Assembly (NCBI GenBank): GCA_013400155.1
Contig: VXBM01000266.1
Coordinates: forward strand, 286,775 to 350,774
Length of the DNA stretch: 64,000 bases
Reading direction: 5' to 3'
DNA from: Helopsaltes ochotensis
Taxonomy: Eukaryota > Chordata > Aves > Passeriformes > Locustellidae
Shown here one piece after another: positions 39,505 through 51,787 of the stretch. The translations under genes were made by a program, and so were the position numbers. The notes beneath the pieces are model-generated. The model did no database searches and was not told the DNA's origin. It saw nothing but the letters and a program-made list of their open reading frames with translations. How positions within the stretch are numbered: position 1 is the stretch's first letter; every line of letters begins with the position of its first letter.

Positions 39505-39980
39505 AGTATTATCCGCAAACTGGGGTGTCTCAATACAGAAAGGGCATCAAATTATTAGAAGGTGTCCAGAAAAGAGGGATGAAGAAGGTGAAAAGTCTCA
39601 AGGGCAAGACTGAGTGTCTGAGGTCAGTAGGCCTGTTCAGCTTGGAGAAGAGAAGGCTGAGGGGGGACCTGGCAGTAAGGTACACTTCACCCATGGGGCA
39701 GAGAAGGGGAGGTGCTCGTCTCCTCTCCTTGCTGACCAGCGGCAGGACACAAGGAAGTGGAATGAAGTTGCACTGGGGAAGTTCAGATTTGACATTAGGA
39801 AAAGGTTCTGAGAAGACAGTCAGTCCCTGCAACAGATTTCCTACAGCACCAAGCCTCTTGGAGTTAAAGGAATATCTGAAGAATGCCCTTGATCCTGTGG
39901 TTTATTTTCAATGGTCATGTGATCAAAAATAAGTTATACTCTATGATCCTTGTGGGTCCTTTCCAATTTGAAATTCTATT
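39505..39980 (+). mobile_element. CR1 LINE fragment with 3' end, sense on plus strand
   Basis: In one frame the translation still shows GLFSLEKRRLRGDL, a hallmark of the C-terminal end of the CR1 reverse transcriptase ORF. Downstream are GGACACAAGGAAGTGGAATG, TTGACATTAGGAAAAGGTTC, CACCAAGCCTCTTGGAGTTA and a TATGATCCTTGTGGGTCC block that leads to ATTCTATT at the terminus. This wording is that of a different CR1 subfamily from the copy at 11644. About 475 bp remain with internal deletions; for example, the central pyrimidine-rich part is shortened. It cannot encode a functional protein. Confidence 0.93.
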
Positions 39981-41382
39981 ACTGTACAATGCTATCTATC
40001 ATCTTGTTCTTCTCCAATACATAGTCTATTTCATTTTAATCCAGTAGGCCTCTAGGTGTCTAACACTTCATTAGTTATAAAACTGACTTGTGACTAATAT
40101 TAATTAAGGATTCAGTTTAAGGTTCTCTTGTGTTTTTCAGCTTTGCTTACTTCAGTTACTTCAGTTCCTCTACCTCAGATGTCACAGAAACAGTTGTCAA
40201 CAACAGGACTGAAGCCACCATCCCCAGTGCTACTTCAGCAGTGGCACAGATGTCACCACAACTGCTGACTGCTGAGAAAAGTTTCACAGATCTTCCTCTT
40301 TGGTATTTGTAGCAGCTCAGCTGTCATGCTTTACCTTTTGAAGCTTATTAATACGGTTGATATTTGTCATCACACTGAAGTCTACACATAAATAGATACA
40401 GACCTACACATGTCCATGCAATTAACCAGTTAGAGCCCAGCAATAATGGTGATTCATAGAGAGGGCACTTCTGTAAAAAAGGCAAGACAAGAACCAGAGA
40501 AAACTTTTCTCATATCACACATGTAGATCAACTCAGAGCCTCCTGCCTTTCACAAAAAATGAGCCAACTGGGTTTAAAGACCCTCCAGTGCTCCTTGAGC
40601 AGCTAATCTGGACAATGGAAATGTAAAAGACATCTAGGAAGACTCTTATCTTAGTCTCAGCACCTAAATAACCTTTCAGAGGATTTTCTAGGTTGTTTTA
40701 CTGCTGTAGTTTGCATTTTGATGTCTTCTCTCCAAGGGCATTTGCTTCCCACATTAAGAGATCCAAAAGAGGGCTGAACCATCATGCCAGGGCTTTCTTC
40801 CTGGTTTGGAGAAGGAAGAAGGTAGAAAGTAACAGTTGTAGCTCCTCTGCTCTTTTGACAACCAAACCCTACGCAACCAAGATGAGAGTGATGAGCCAGC
40901 CTGGGTAGCTCATGCAGCTCTGCCCCAGTCCTGCATCTGGGTTTGTATCACATGAAAAGCTGGCCCTCTCTTGTGGGGAGTCTTCTGTCTTCACATACAC
41001 CCATGGGACAGTCATCTCCAGATTTTGCAGCCAACAGATTAAAAAGAAGAACATAATAGTTAACATGCTACAACATTTAGGGGTCACCAGAATGGATTAA
41101 TTCACGCACACAAGAGAGCCTTTAGTCTTATGAAACAGGTCAGTCACTCAGACCCAGTACACTCCTGTTTGTCCCCACTGTCCCTGTTGGCATGGCTTTA
41201 CTAGGGAAGTATTCAAACTTTAAAATCTAAAGAGACAAACATATTTTAGTGAAATTTTTATACCTTTTTAAAGAAAATTCTGTATTCAAGTCCTTGTACA
41301 TATTTTTCACAAAATTCTAAGAAAACTTTAGTAGAATATCACTCAATCCTCAGACAAGAAAATTTTTTATTCCACAGGTTAT

Positions 41383-42012
41383 TGTACTGGTTTCAGATGG
41401 GACAGAATGATTTTTTGTTCTTACTAGCTGGGAATCATGCTGGTGACTAAGAGATGTTTGGGATGTTGCTCAGTAGTGCTTGCCCTAAATCCAGGACAGT
41501 GATCAGGTGCCCAAGAGGCAGGGGGAGCATGGCCAGGAGAGCTGACCCGAGCTGGCCAAAGGGATATTCATACACAGACCAACATGGCCAGCACATAAAC
41601 ACTGGGAATTACCTCAAAAAAGACCTCAATAAAGGCTCAAGAGCAGGATTTGGCATCTGTCAGTGGGTGGTGAGAAATTTATTCTGTATCACTAGTCTTT
41701 CTTGGGGTTTATCTCCCTCTCTCCCTTTCTCCCTCTCTCCCTCTCCTTTTTATTACAATTACTATTAGTAGCATTAGCATTGCAATTCTTGTGATTATTA
41801 TTGTTGTTGTTGCACTTATTATTAATGTAGTTGTTATTATTATAATCTTTTACTTTGTTTCAGTTATTAAACTGTTCTTATGTCAACACATGAGTTCTAC
41901 TTTCTTTTGTTTCCTTTATCTCCTCCCCACCCCATTGACAAGAAGAGGAGAAAGGGGAAGTGAGAAAGCAGCTCTATGGTCCTTAGTTTCTATCTGGGAT
42001 TAAACCATGACA
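41383..42012 (+). mobile_element. Solo LTR of an avian class III (ERVL-like) endogenous retrovirus
   Basis: The 630-bp block starts TGTACTGGTTTCAGATGGGA and ends GGGATTAAACCATGACA, so it has the TG...CA ends of an LTR. In between are AGAGCTGACCCGAGCTGGCC, AAAGGGATATTCATACA, a CACATAAACACTGGG segment at the usual TATA-region position, a pyrimidine-rich tract (41709-41751), an ATT/GTT triplet-rich tract (41755-41850), and an ATTAAA signal at 41866-41871 followed by the conserved TCAACACATGAGTT block. This order is the one I know from abundant bird LTRs of the ERVL group; I do not assign a family name. No internal retroviral genes lie on either side, so it is a solo LTR left by recombination. 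No clear 5-bp target-site duplication is visible (GTTAT upstream, GCTGT downstream). It is antisense to HCN1. Confidence 0.9.
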
Positions 42013-43197
42013 GCTGTTAAAAAAAAAAGCTTGCTAGCCATCTTTATTGGAGAAAATAAGGAATGTATTCATCATGCATATTAAGCTATTATGATTTTGC
42101 TTTTATTTACATACAATAAAGTATTTGATTATTTTTTAGCAAAAAAAGCATGTAGTGCCACCTAGGGGTATTCATAAGCTTATGAATTTGAATTTTTGAC
42201 ATCTCAAATATTTTGTATTAGATTTGTTCTTCATAGCTGCATTCTTATGAATAAAAATATGCAGTAAAGGAGGTATATAAAATTTTGTTTTGCCAGCCTG
42301 ACAATAGGGCATATGCTAATTCTAAAAACTTCATGAATTTTTTTTCTCTGTATCAGTCAGTGTTGCAGCTATGAGGCCTTGCAATAGAATAAACAATTCT
42401 CACAGAAAAATGCAAAATAAATAATCCCTATACAAGAAGGAAAGAAATAATAAGGGAAAAAATACCCTTCTCCTGACTCCAAACTCCCACATTACTAAAA
42501 CAGCAGAAAACTAAAAATCACATTAATTGGCTGTCTCAGATGTGTGAAACTCCATTTCACATGCTTGAGTTTGCATTTGATTTCCTCCAGTTCAGCATGA
42601 GCTGGGCTGGGGGGAGGATTCCTCAGCAGCAGAATAAAGCCAAATGCCATGTCAGCCACAGCATCTATTTACTCACTCTAGTCTTTATTTCTTGCATTGA
42701 TTTGTTTTCCTTTGTTTTGTTTTCCCCCTTGCTTGATAGTTTGTGTCAATAAGGGATATATTGTGTTATTTTGGAGAGATTATTGATAGAAAAATAGATT
42801 AATCTACCATAGGCTACTTTCAGACACAGTTCATTGATAAAAAGTGCACTGCTTCCAAAGCAAGCCTTTAATGCACCATACTGATTACAGATACAGGCTG
42901 CTATATTTGTCAAGAAGATTTTTTTATAGAAAATACTACAGCAAATATAAAATATATTGGCAGAGAACTAGTCCTTTCTATTTCACATGGCAAGATCAGA
43001 ATGACCAAACTGACTATAATCATGAAAACATTTCACTCAGGCTGTCTCAGCAATAGAAATTTCTACCACCTTCCAACTACATGGTATGGACCTCCCTTAC
43101 AACCATACCCCAGCATCTGACCAAACAAGAACTTTATACATTAGTTTGTTCAATAAGAAATATGCATTTGCAGATGATGCAGCATAAGCATTTTCTG

Positions 43198-43334
43198 CCC
43201 AATCCAGGAAAGCACTTAGCAAGTACTTTATTTAAAGGCATGAGCAAGTGCTTTGATTCAGAAAAAACAACCAGCCAAGCAGGACTTTGTCCATCATTTT
43301 AACTTTGTGTAGGAAGGTTGGCATCACTGGAAAG
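43198..43334. repeat. Duplicated segment pair 2, copy A
   Basis: The first 29 bases, starting CCCAATCCAGGAAAGCACTT, are identical to 44155-44183. The end, GTCCATCATTTTAA...GGTTGGCATCACT-GAAAG, also matches the other copy. The middle has diverged. The wording of the first part resembles an old dispersed sauropsid repeat that I recall but cannot name. Confidence 0.9.
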
Positions 43335-44154
43335 CAGAGCTATTTGCCTCTCTCTGCCCTGCCTCTTGTCAGACACCAAACAGAGGAGCACTGCTCTCAA
43401 TCCAATCTTCCTCCGCCCCTATGAAATATCCTGATATTATTTTCACAAATACCACAGCAGCAAGAAGAGCTGGTTTTATTGTTTTGAATTGATTTTTGAT
43501 CAACTTTCAGTTTACCTGATTTTTGAGGTTATTGAATCATACTGTCACAGTAATAATTCTGTAATACTGGATACAGGCTAAAGAACCCCACATAACTGCA
43601 GAAGTGGTAGAATCTATCCAGTGCAAACTATAAGAAAGCCAGACAAGCCATTTAACAAACAATTTCTGCTCCACATAGCAGGGCTTTTTTCACAGCTTCC
43701 TCCTCTCTATCAAGGCCACCCACTCCTCTCCACACTCAAGTAATTCAAAGATGTTACCAGAATGTCTGTGAGGTTTGAAGAATCTGTGAAATTGTATGGA
43801 TTATTTAGAAAGCACTGTTCAGAAACACTGTATTATAATAGATTTTTCTAAAGAAATGAACATTTTCCTTAGAAATCCACAGAACTAGCAACAGTAGCAA
43901 AAGGGAAAGGAATTAACTCTAAAAGTACTAATGTCAATGAAAATATTGGTTGTTGAATCTTCATACTCAATTTGTAAACACTTGGGTGATAGGAAATACA
44001 ATAACATTAAGACAATAAGATTCTATTAATTCCAGCAGTGATAAGAAGAGAGAAAGGAAAAAATAAAGGATAGTAAACTGGCAGTCCCTAGAAATATGTG
44101 ATTTTAGACTATATGGGAGATCAATCCTGTGAAACGCTGTGTGTATTCTATGGT

Positions 44155-44366
44155 CCCAATCCAGGAAAGCACTTAGCAAGTACCTTATTCTAAGCATATT
44201 ACCAGTTGCCTTGATGCAATGGGGAAAAAAAAAAACCAAAACCAAAACCAAAACCAAAACCAACACCAACAACAACAACAACAACAAAAAAAAAAACCAC
44301 CAACAAACCAACCAAACAGAAGTCTGTCCATCATTTTAATGTTGTAAGGTTGGCATCACTAGAAAG
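44155..44366. repeat. Duplicated segment pair 2, copy B, expanded by a microsatellite
   Basis: The same segment as 43198-43334 lies about 957 bp away in the same orientation. Its middle has been replaced or expanded by an A-rich CCAAAA/CAA repeat (about 44225-44318). Both ends of the segment are well preserved, so the two copies share one origin. Confidence 0.9.
44225..44318. repeat. (CCAAAA)n(CAA)n microsatellite
   Basis: An A run is followed by about five CCAAAA units, then CAACAC and CAA units, a second A run and imperfect CCAA units. On the minus strand it reads as regularly spaced GG pairs separated by TTTT. Confidence 0.95.
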
Positions 44367-46514
44367 TTATCTTTTCACCTGTATAAATGTAGATTCATTA
44401 TGGTTTAAAATAACTTTATTTTATTTGAAGAGCTTGCTTCACATCATCCTGCAGACCAGAGAGCCTCCCCAATTACATGGGTTATTTTCTCCAAAGTTAG
44501 TGCTCCTGCATGTAGATCCTGGAAATCCTACTGCATCATTCTATGAGCGTTTTTGCATAAAATGCACAAAAGTAATAGTAATTTTATGGCTGCATTTCAT
44601 TACAATCTAATTTGATTTTCTAGTGCAATGCTCTAGTCATCTACTTGGAAATAACCCCTCCTCTCTTCTGTGTTCTCTGAGGCTACTGTTCTGCTGCATG
44701 GAAGGAGAACAGTTATGGACAATTAAAATTACTCCAAGTTATAAAGGGAAATTATGAAATGAGAAATAAGGTTCCATAACTAAATGTTTTTTGAGATTAT
44801 CTCTCTGCATTACAAGAAGGCCTAAAATTACAAAACAAACAAGAACCTCTCCTTGATGTACAGATTATTATTAGCTTTCTTGTTCTTACTTTGGAAGTGG
44901 TTAGAGGTTATTGGATTTTTCCCTTATGAATTACTGCCTTCATTTACCCGAAGTTAAATTTTTATGAGTCAAGGACAACCTAGGCCAGTTTATCTCCATC
45001 ACATTCCCAACCTGTTACATTTTTCATTTTTCAGAGAAACTTTCACAAGGGTTCCAGTGAAATCTATGTTCTGTGACGTATCTGCTTAATACACTGTCTG
45101 TCCCTTCTTCTACTCTGTAGAGGTGACACACAAACTAAGGAATGGGTTCTAAAGAGGTGCTTTTATCCAATTCTCCTTCCTTTCTGACACTTGTTTGAGA
45201 CATCTTACGCATTTATTTGTTTAGTTTTTCATCACCTGTACTCTGAGAACATGGCACTGATCACACAAGAAACTCAAACTGGGATTTATTCCTCTGCATA
45301 AAACCAGAAAAACACAAAGCTTTGTTATAAGCTTGGTGAACTCATTTAGATGAACTTTCATGTCTCTCAAGGGGAACTACAACTCAGACCAAACTGAGAA
45401 CAAAAGGCGGCAGTGCAAAAGAGCATAGTAAAACCAGTTCAGTAAGGCAGGATTGGGCAAAAATATGTGAGGAGTCAAGAAAATTCATTCAAGTAACACC
45501 TCAAAGGATTGGTGATAGTAGGCAGAGGCATTCAGCCATATCAGTATACTTTCTGATTGGGAAAAGGAGTATCAGAAGACAGAGGTAAAAACAGGTTGTC
45601 TTAATTCTTCCTGCAGAACTCATGAACAGTTAGTGAGTATGTGGTATCCCACCTGAACACCATCCAAGACCTCAGATCTAGATTGCTCTGTACCTACACT
45701 CTTCCTGAGGTACCTAAAAACCTCTTGAGACACAATGCACAGCAAACAAAGATATTTGATGTTTGATACGTGGCTATATACCTATTTTGCTATTTCAGGA
45801 ATTTAGCTGTAGTAGTTTTAGTGTTCTCTCTTCAAAATAACAGCTCTAGCTCTTAAGTTTCAGCCAAATATGGCTTCTCTACATCTCACATAGAGATTCA
45901 GGCTGTCACAAGGCAGAACAAGTATTTTGTACACTCTTGGCCAGTTACAAGGAGGCCTCTTTGCACAGAGTAGGCACTAGAGCCCACTTCTCTCTGGGCG
46001 ACCACTTCAGCCAGTCTCAGATGGAGAGGACTGTACAACATCATTTCACCTCCAAGTCCCTGCACAGACAAATCTGAAATATGTAGTGAACTTCAATTCT
46101 CATTTTCATAGGCTGGGCAAATGCTTTGGGATCAACTGTTCTCAAATAAAGTATCTAATTGCAGCTTTAACATGTGAATTTGGACTCAAAGGTCATCTGA
46201 GGGTTTTAATGGATCAACTTCATACACACTTACATGAACACAGAGAGATGAACCTATTTATGTAGACTGGCAGGTTTTCAGAAAAAAATACAAATCAGTT
46301 AAATTCACACACTGACCCTTGGCATTGAATCCTCCGATTCAGTTCTAAAAAAGTTAACAAAGTACAAATCTAGAATAAAAGTGAAAGGAAAAATAATTGA
46401 CTTCTTTTGGTTTTTAGCTCATTACTGCTACAGTTAAATTGGCCTGTCATTACTTATGAAGTTTTCGTCAAAAATCTATCCTGCCTGTGTCCAAAAATTA
46501 TTCAGAAATCTAAT

Positions 46515-46860
46515 CCCTACATTTGTTTCTTTCACTCCACATGGACAATTGCAATGCTTTCTCAGCAGGTCTACCAGTAAAGCCGATTAGTAGACTCCAA
46601 GCAATTCAAAATCCAGCTGCAAGACACACAGCTAGGAAGAAAAGAATATTTCTCAACTGTAACCCCAGCATAAATCTTTCAAACAGACTTCTAGTGTGCA
46701 CTTGGAAATGTATCACTTTGCACAGAACACTAAAAGGTATCTACATTACCTCATTAAGTTGCTCACCACATACTTCATTCACCCCTCACTTTCCCTTTGG
46801 TAATATGGAAAACAAGACATCAAACAGTCTGTTTCACCAACACAGTACGTTATTATAATC
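46515..46860 (+). mobile_element. Ancient LINE reverse-transcriptase remnant (L2-like or related)
   Basis: The translated stretch contains MDNCNAFSAGLPVKPISRLQ followed by AIQNPAARHTARKKR. This fits the L-D-Y-C-N-A-L--GLP---I--LQ--QNAAAR block found near the C-terminus of reverse transcriptases of L2 and related LINEs. About 35 residues on, KCITLHRTLKGIYITSLS fits the segment (roughly K-L-LHG-AP-YLS-L) that follows it in those elements. The central catalytic domain is not present and the copy is heavily mutated, as expected for a fossil that predates birds. CR1 itself has a different C-terminal wording (compare 57736-58346). The family name is uncertain. Confidence 0.65.
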
Positions 46861-46984
46861 TGAATTATCACAGAACCCCACTTCAATATGCTACTCAGAA
46901 TAAACTGATCCAGACGGTTCACTCTTTGACAGGACAAATAACATCTTTGGAGTAGAGCACAGAGACAAATATAGAACTTGTCTT

Positions 46985-47320
46985 ATCCTGCAAGGAAACA
47001 GGCAACCGCAAGAGAATCCCTCCAATTATCCCCATTCAAGTCACGCAAGCAGCGGTGCTGCTCACTGCTCCCCTGTGAGCAGACAGCCCAGGGGAGGGAG
47101 AGCAGCAGAGGGCCTTGGGGGGCATCACAGAGCCCTCCGTGCAGCGTGAGGTAACTCGTGCTCACGGCGTGAGCTCTGGGGTGCAGCTCTGCTGACACTC
47201 CGGCTGAGGCACAGCGGGGCGCACAGCGCAGCGTACCTGTGCACACCGGCGTCTTCCCACACCATGCACTACGACTGCCAGACAGCAGGAAACGCTCCTC
47301 AGGCAGGGAGACGCACAAAA
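46985..47320. other. CpG-rich, GC-rich patch inside AT-rich intron
   Basis: By eye this roughly 330-bp stretch holds about 18 CpG dinucleotides and is clearly GC-richer than all surrounding sequence. An open frame on the HCN1 strand spans it (47318 down to 46983), and a donor-like CAG|GTACGC sits at 47237 on the minus strand. The peptide resembles nothing I know, and a splice from that donor would be phase 1 while the next HCN1 exon begins in phase 0. It may be an unmethylated regulatory island or a GC-rich repeat remnant. Confidence 0.5.
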
Positions 47321-48561
47321 TTAGTGTTGGACCTATTTCTTACCTATTTCCTAACTGTGATGCTATGAGACAGACTAATGGGTAATGGCTTTTAAACAAA
47401 CTCACAGGCATCTGACACAACAGAGCGAACCAATTTGTGAGGGGATTGGACAAGACAATCCTGTACACCTCCCATACTTTTTGGACTCTAACATTTTCTG
47501 CAGCGAAAATTGTAGTTACAGGGTAAAATTTATTTCTAAGATAGGGGAATCTGCATTCCAATGTACAGAAATTAGGACTATCAGAAAAATGAAAATATTT
47601 AACATACTAAATTTTGCTATTCCTTATTTCGCATCCAAGATTACATACACCATTACTTTCACTTGAACAATGACTTTCTGATATTTTATGTTCTGCCTTC
47701 TTCTAAGTCCCCTCCAAAAGTTGAAAATTATAATTTTTTCTATGTCTCATTATTCTGAACTCACAGTCAGCTCATGTTAAGACACCAAAATGATTACACT
47801 GTTATCGTCTTTCTGTATGGAAGTGATAATTTTTTACTAAAACTTGACTGTAATTTATTCATGTTTGGCATTAAGGTACTAACTAATGAAGTCAAATTTC
47901 TCAGAAAAACAAAATGAATAATATTGCAATAATCCATTAAAAGTATTATTTACTAAAATCCAATTTTGAATATATTTGCATTATTATTACTTGAATATTC
48001 TGAGGGGCGTTTTTTTTGTGTGGCTATTTGACATTTTTCAGTTCAGTTACACAACCTCCTGCTTCCTCTTTTCAGTTATTAGAGCAGAGGATAAGAAGAT
48101 TCCTCCTGACACCCATTCATTACCATCCTTGGTAAAGCTGCAGAGGACACTGTGACAATGAGGACACACACAGAGGCATATTTTGCTGACATTTGTCTAT
48201 TTGTGAAAAAGTTATCTGTAAGGGTAAAGCACAAGAAAGGAAGCATCCTCCTTACGTTTTAGTTAAACCAAAGTTTTACTCACCAGGTTAAGTGAATGGG
48301 CTAGAGAAATTTGTTTTAGTCTTGCAGATTCCCAAGAGGCCTATCATGAAAGAAGGCAAAAATTCTCCCATTGCTGCTGAGAATTTCTGAAAAAATCCTG
48401 AGTGTCCAGATCCCAGCTGCTGGTGGGATCCATGTTCTATATGTAGATATTTATTTATATACATCTATGTTTTGCAGTACATGGGAATGGGCTGCTTGTT
48501 TTTCTGTGAGTACCACATTTTCTGCCTGGACTGATCAGTGTGGGTTTGTATGCATATGTAT

Positions 48562-48571
48562 TGTGTGTGTG

Positions 48572-48625
<54 letters not shown>

Positions 48626-48626
48626 T
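48562..48626. repeat. (TG)n(TA)n(CA)n compound microsatellite, self-complementary
   Basis: A run of GT dinucleotides passes into a TA/AT run and then into a run of AC dinucleotides. The GT and AC arms are reverse complements, so the whole tract is an almost perfect palindrome of about 65 bp. Confidence 0.97.
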
Positions 48627-49504
48627 AATGTATGCATGTATAAACTACTGGTAACACATGTTCAGCCTCACTACTGGCTGGACCTGGGTACATGGAGCTG
48701 CAACAGCCTTGAGTTTTTTGGAGCACTGTATCTGGCAACTTCTAACAAACATCACTGACACAAACGCAGATACTCAAAACACTATCAGGCACTACTTGGA
48801 ATTAAATGAATTTAATACATCTGTAGCTGTAACTGTGCTACAATATATGACGATACAAGAATTATAAAGCTTGCAGAGTAACAAACAGCTGGAAAGAGAC
48901 ACAAGCTTTTGGTCATATGGTTCTGTCATTATGTGTCCTTGTAATTCTTAATAAAACAATAATATCTGTGCAGAAAACCTGTTTCCCAAGGTAATACATA
49001 CCATAAACATGTAAAGCTGTCAATGTGACATCGAAACTAATTGCAGTTGGGGACCAGTATTACTGCTGACGACAACAGCAGCAAAAGAGAAGCTTAGGAA
49101 GGCTAAGCACAGAGAACAGATTTTCTGCAGGAAAGCCAAAGGAACCAAGAATCCATGTGGTCTGCAAGCATTTTGTGAAATGACAATAAATCCTCATTAA
49201 CAATCACTAAATCTAAAAATGGTTACATGTCCTAAGATTAATCAAAACTGCCAGGGTCTTTCAACTGCGCAGATACTTCCTCTCAGTTAACCCTACAAAA
49301 AATGATCTGGTCAACAGTATTTTAACTTTGCTTTTATACGGCTAACATCCCAAGGTGTATTGCAGGAGATAAGTGAGCTCACATGAAAAGTACAAAAGTT
49401 CCTATGTCTCTCTTCCGATTCCATGTCCTTTTATTTCCCAGGCTGCCCACTGTTGCCTTCCCAGGGGCAGTGTCCATCGGGATGCTCCCTCCAGAGCAGG
49501 GCTT

Positions 49505-49523
49505 GTGCGGAAGCATTCCGCAC
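49505..49523. repeat. Short GC-rich hairpin (8-bp stem, 3-base loop)
   Basis: GTGCGGAA, loop GCA, then TTCCGCAC form a perfect stem. It lies in a locally GC-richer, CpG-containing stretch (about 49430-49630) that I cannot otherwise explain. Confidence 0.85.
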
Positions 49524-51413
49524 CTGAGGAGATCTGCTTAGAGGCTCCGTACCGCCATCAGCGCCTCTTGTCACAGAAATTAAAAGGCCACTTGCTGCTT
49601 GGACAAGGAAAGGAGCAGCTGCTATCCACAACGTCTGGGAAGAAGGTTCATTCACAAATTAATCTTAAAATAGCAAATAGTTAACATTCTTTCTCACATT
49701 ATTGAGTAAGAACCCACCAGCTTCCATAAATACCCTGGGGTACTGGGCACACCAGAGTCTTTGGAGATGTTGAGGTCTTGAATACATTTCAGGGAGGTTA
49801 TATGAAATTATCACCTAACTTTCATTATTCATAATATACATTATAACTATTCCTCTCGGTTTTATTTTCTCCAGAAATTATTTTGTATTTTGCCTATTAA
49901 AACATGTAACCCATTAGATATACCTAAAAGAGTGCCTAAATATTTCTATGCTCCAAAGTATATTGAAGTACAAATAACCGTATCTTCAACTTCTTCTAAA
50001 CTAGTGAATTTCCCTTTCTTTCTCAAAGTTCACAAATTTATATCAGTCAAAGGAGGGATTCCATAGTTAAAATGCATTTACATTGGTGAATATGACACAA
50101 TCATTGACAAAAGTACTCATCACCTTAAACTAAGATGAACCTCACTGCTATCTTTTACACCCTACTTCAAAGGGTTGCTTTGTTTTGTTTCAAATCTGAA
50201 TGCACCTCAGAGACATTGATTAAATGATCCAACATCACTTTTACAGGTAAACCCACATTAATCTGACCTACCATAATCTCAACTTTAAAGTGAAAGTACC
50301 AATTATGCTCAGAAAGGATTTGCAATTCAGTCTTAAAATTTGCCTCCAGCTAAAAATTAAAAAGAAAAGGATCACTTTCCATCCTTGCCCTAAACCCCAT
50401 CCAGTTTTAACATTTTTTCTCAAAACATCAGCTCTAGAATAGATACTATAATAATCAAATTTCACCTTAGCTTGGTTTCTTGAACAATGACAACATAAAA
50501 GAAATATTTTTCTCTCTGAATCTCATAGTGCCCCTTTGTCACCACACTTTTAAACATCCAAGAGAAGGGAAAATAAGGCTAGGTTTTACCATACTCAGGA
50601 AAACATGTTAGCTGGAAAGAGAAGACCAATCACCTTTTCTCTCCCATTTCTCTTCCTCATCCAAAAATAAGGCCACAAAGCTCAAACTATATTAGATACT
50701 AGCAGATCCATAAGGAGAAATCCTCAAAAGCGGTTAAGAGATTACACCTTATTAATTGTAGGAGGATCAACATGGAATAAAGCCATAGAAAAGCAGGTTG
50801 GAAATACCACCATTACCCATTTCAGACAACCTGAAAAATACAAGTCACTACCTCTCATGATTGCCCCAAAAAGCTCACAAATTAAGAACCTGGGGGCTTG
50901 TAAACCTGACATAGGCCCCATTTTTTTTCCTGTAATCTTACAATCACAACATGAAAAAATAATAATTTCTAATGCTTCAGCTTGTATTTAGTTTCTAGAA
51001 TCAATTATATCAGTTTTCATAGTTGTGTAACCACAAATAAAATCTGTTCTGAAGGCTCTGAATGTTTTCCTTGGGAGGATGCTAATGGCACTGCCGAAAT
51101 GAGTTCCTCTGGATGCTGTGAGCTTTGCAAAAGCCTCTAACCATATTATCTGGCAGAGCTTTTTTTGTGATAACAGATCATAATTCTTTTCTGCTTTGCA
51201 GCATACTGTGTAAAACATGTAAAACTACTATACATTCTGTTAAAAAAGGTGGAAAATGGAAATATTTTCTAAGGAAAGTTGCATTCATGATATTGTAGAA
51301 AGTAGGAGAGTTGGTGAGTGAATATGTCCACTCATGCATTTCAGCATATATTTTTCAGTGGAAATGAGAAGGAAAAAATAAATCTGTATAGATATCTTTT
51401 TTCCTGGCATCAA

Positions 51414-51434
51414 GTGTGTGTGTGGGGGGGGGGG
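51414..51434. repeat. (GT)5 followed by an 11-base G run
   Basis: GTGTGTGTGT at 51414-51423 runs directly into eleven G residues at 51424-51434. It is a short simple repeat with no coding context. Confidence 0.9.
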
Positions 51435-51787
51435 TTGTGTCTTTATCTTCTATCTGAATTTTATTTTGTTACAACTTTCAGTCCCAGACAGTAACTACAT
51501 GTGCACATGCACAAGAGTAGTTATCTGTTTTGCTTTGTCTTCTGCAAAACAGAGTAAATACAGAAGAGGAAATTCTACTCCAATGGACACTTGCCTTAAA
51601 TTATTTTAAAAAGTATTTTTATAGTTACAAGGCAATAAGTACTCAGAAATATTTCTGGCTTCTTTTTATTACAATTGTTTCTTCATTACCCTTCTTACCC
51701 TTTCTTACAGCAGGGACCCAGATATCAAAAGGATGAAGATGGTATATGGTCTTAGAGCCAGGTTTTTCAAAATTGGGTGCCATATTT

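Noticed and set aside
39438..39932. 164-codon open frame
   Set aside because: Its central part is the degraded CR1 reverse transcriptase C-terminus (GLFSLEKRRLRGDL), so it is part of the mobile element and not a gene.
43967..44311. Leu/Val-rich hydrophobic peptide on the minus strand
   Set aside because: The apparent membrane segment is only the translation of the CCAAAA/CAA simple repeat.
44225..44318. Interstitial telomere-like repeat
   Set aside because: The unit on the minus strand is GGTTTT, not the vertebrate TTAGGG.
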